Source: Rhodoplanes sp.
Lineage (GTDB): Bacteria; Pseudomonadota; Alphaproteobacteria; Rhizobiales; Xanthobacteraceae
Direction: 5' to 3'
Length of the DNA stretch: 64,000 nt
NCBI RefSeq assembly: GCF_013377085.1
Contig: NZ_JACAAX010000006.1
Span: 1-64,000 of the forward strand
Position 1 is the first letter of the stretch. Every line of letters starts with the position of its first letter. The translations under genes were made by a program, and so were the position numbers. This document shows positions 63,617 to 64,000 of this stretch, in pieces. The notes under the pieces were generated by a model. The model saw only the letters and a list, made by a program, of their open reading frames with translations, ran no database searches and had not been told where the DNA came from.

Positions 63617-63618
63617 AA

Positions 63619-63716
63619 GCGAATGGCGAGTAGGGGGTGGCGAATGGAGACGGCTCCGTTCGCCATTCACTGCTCTCTCTTCCCTACTCACCATTCGCTA
63701 TTCGCTATTCGCCATT
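63619..63716. repeat. Composite inverted repeat between tuf and rpsJ
   Basis: GCGAATGGCGAGTAGGG (63619-63635) pairs with CCCTACTCACCATTCGC (63682-63698), 16 of 17 positions. Inside lies a second GGCGAATGG / TTCGCCATTC pair. The right side ends in ATTCGCTATTCGCTATTCGCC, three 7-base steps. It could end or slow transcription after tuf. Confidence 0.8.
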
Positions 63717-63741
63717 AGCGACGGCGATCGAGGCAGAAGAC

Positions 63742-64000
63742 ATGAACGGCCAGAACATCAGAATTCGCCTCAAGGCGTTCGATCACCGTATTCTCGACGC
63801 CTCGACGCGCGAGATCGTGGCGACGGCGAAGCGGACCGGTGCGCAGGTGCGCGGTCCGATTCCGCTGCCGACCAAGATCGAGAAGTTCACCGTCAATCGC
63901 TCGCCGCACGTCGACAAGAAGAGCCGCGAGCAGTTCGAGATGCGCACCCACAAGCGGTTGCTCGACATCGTCGATCCGACTCCGCAGACCGTCGATGCCT
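63742..64000 (+). CDS. rpsJ: 30S ribosomal protein S10 (partial, cut by window end)
   Basis: First 86 codons of S10/NusE, starting [20 protein letters not shown]. It includes [20 protein letters not shown], the loop that contacts 16S rRNA and NusB, and [18 protein letters not shown]. About 16 codons are missing at the right edge. It begins the S10 operon, here directly behind the str operon, the normal alphaproteobacterial order. Confidence 0.98.
   Translation, partial: MNGQNIRIRLKAFDHRILDASTREIVATAKRTGAQVRGPIPLPTKIEKFTVNRSPHVDKKSREQFEMRTHKRLLDIVDPTPQTVDA

Overview
The window looks like chromosome of a high-GC alphaproteobacterium, most likely order Hyphomicrobiales (Rhizobiales). This rests on the rplJ-rplL-rpoB-rpoC / rpsL-rpsG-fusA-tuf-rpsJ arrangement, a GTTC-N7-GTTC type LexA box, IalB-family and DUF2336 proteins, TRAP transport, and the dispersed palindromic repeats that end in CCCCGGAATGAC. 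The genus cannot be fixed by reading alone; the placement is inference.

Layout. 1-2.8 kb: a restriction-modification island (putative PD-(D/E)XK restriction enzyme, converging on a C5-cytosine methyltransferase and Vsr mismatch endonuclease) with a LexA-type box upstream of the methyltransferase. 2.9-9.3 kb: msrB, a PilZ-DUF2336 protein, an orphan TRAP binding protein with a divergent LysR regulator, a guanine-deaminase-like enzyme, a SAM methyltransferase, and two gene-poor gaps. 9.3-13.3 kb: a TetR-controlled ABC-2 export operon (tetR, membrane fusion lipoprotein, ATPase, permease). 13.3-17.1 kb: an orphan HigA antitoxin behind a truncated HigB, and a ZntA-type metal pump divergent from its MerR regulator, then a DoxX protein and tRNA-Arg(TCG). 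17.5-22.4 kb: two tandem paralogous diguanylate cyclases, class III alcohol dehydrogenase and a small unknown gene. 22.5-30.4 kb: a FUSC transporter, an MFS transporter with an enolase-superfamily sugar-acid dehydratase and a LysR regulator, and prfC.

30.6-43.3 kb is the most distinctive part. All genes point left: two paralogous secreted TPR-caspase proteins, a 1730-residue two-partner-secretion exoprotein that joins a filamentous-haemagglutinin-type secretion domain, about 14 GLUG repeats and a complete subtilisin domain in one chain, its TpsB transporter, and an IalB-family protein. This resembles a locus for secreted or envelope proteolysis and adhesion. The pairing of a clan CD protease pair with a TpsA-subtilase fusion is the best candidate for an undescribed system; a functional link is inference from gene order and promoter similarity.

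43.4-47.5 kb: a PPK2-family polyphosphate kinase, a Ser/Gly/Pro-rich protein and an OmpR-type two-component pair. 47.5-64 kb: the ribosomal/RNA polymerase block, with its own promoter, an L10-type leader, an rplL-rpoB intergenic hairpin and a strong rpoC terminator. A 1.3 kb gap between rpoC and rpsL holds repeats and a decayed alpha-glucosidase fragment. The window ends inside rpsJ.
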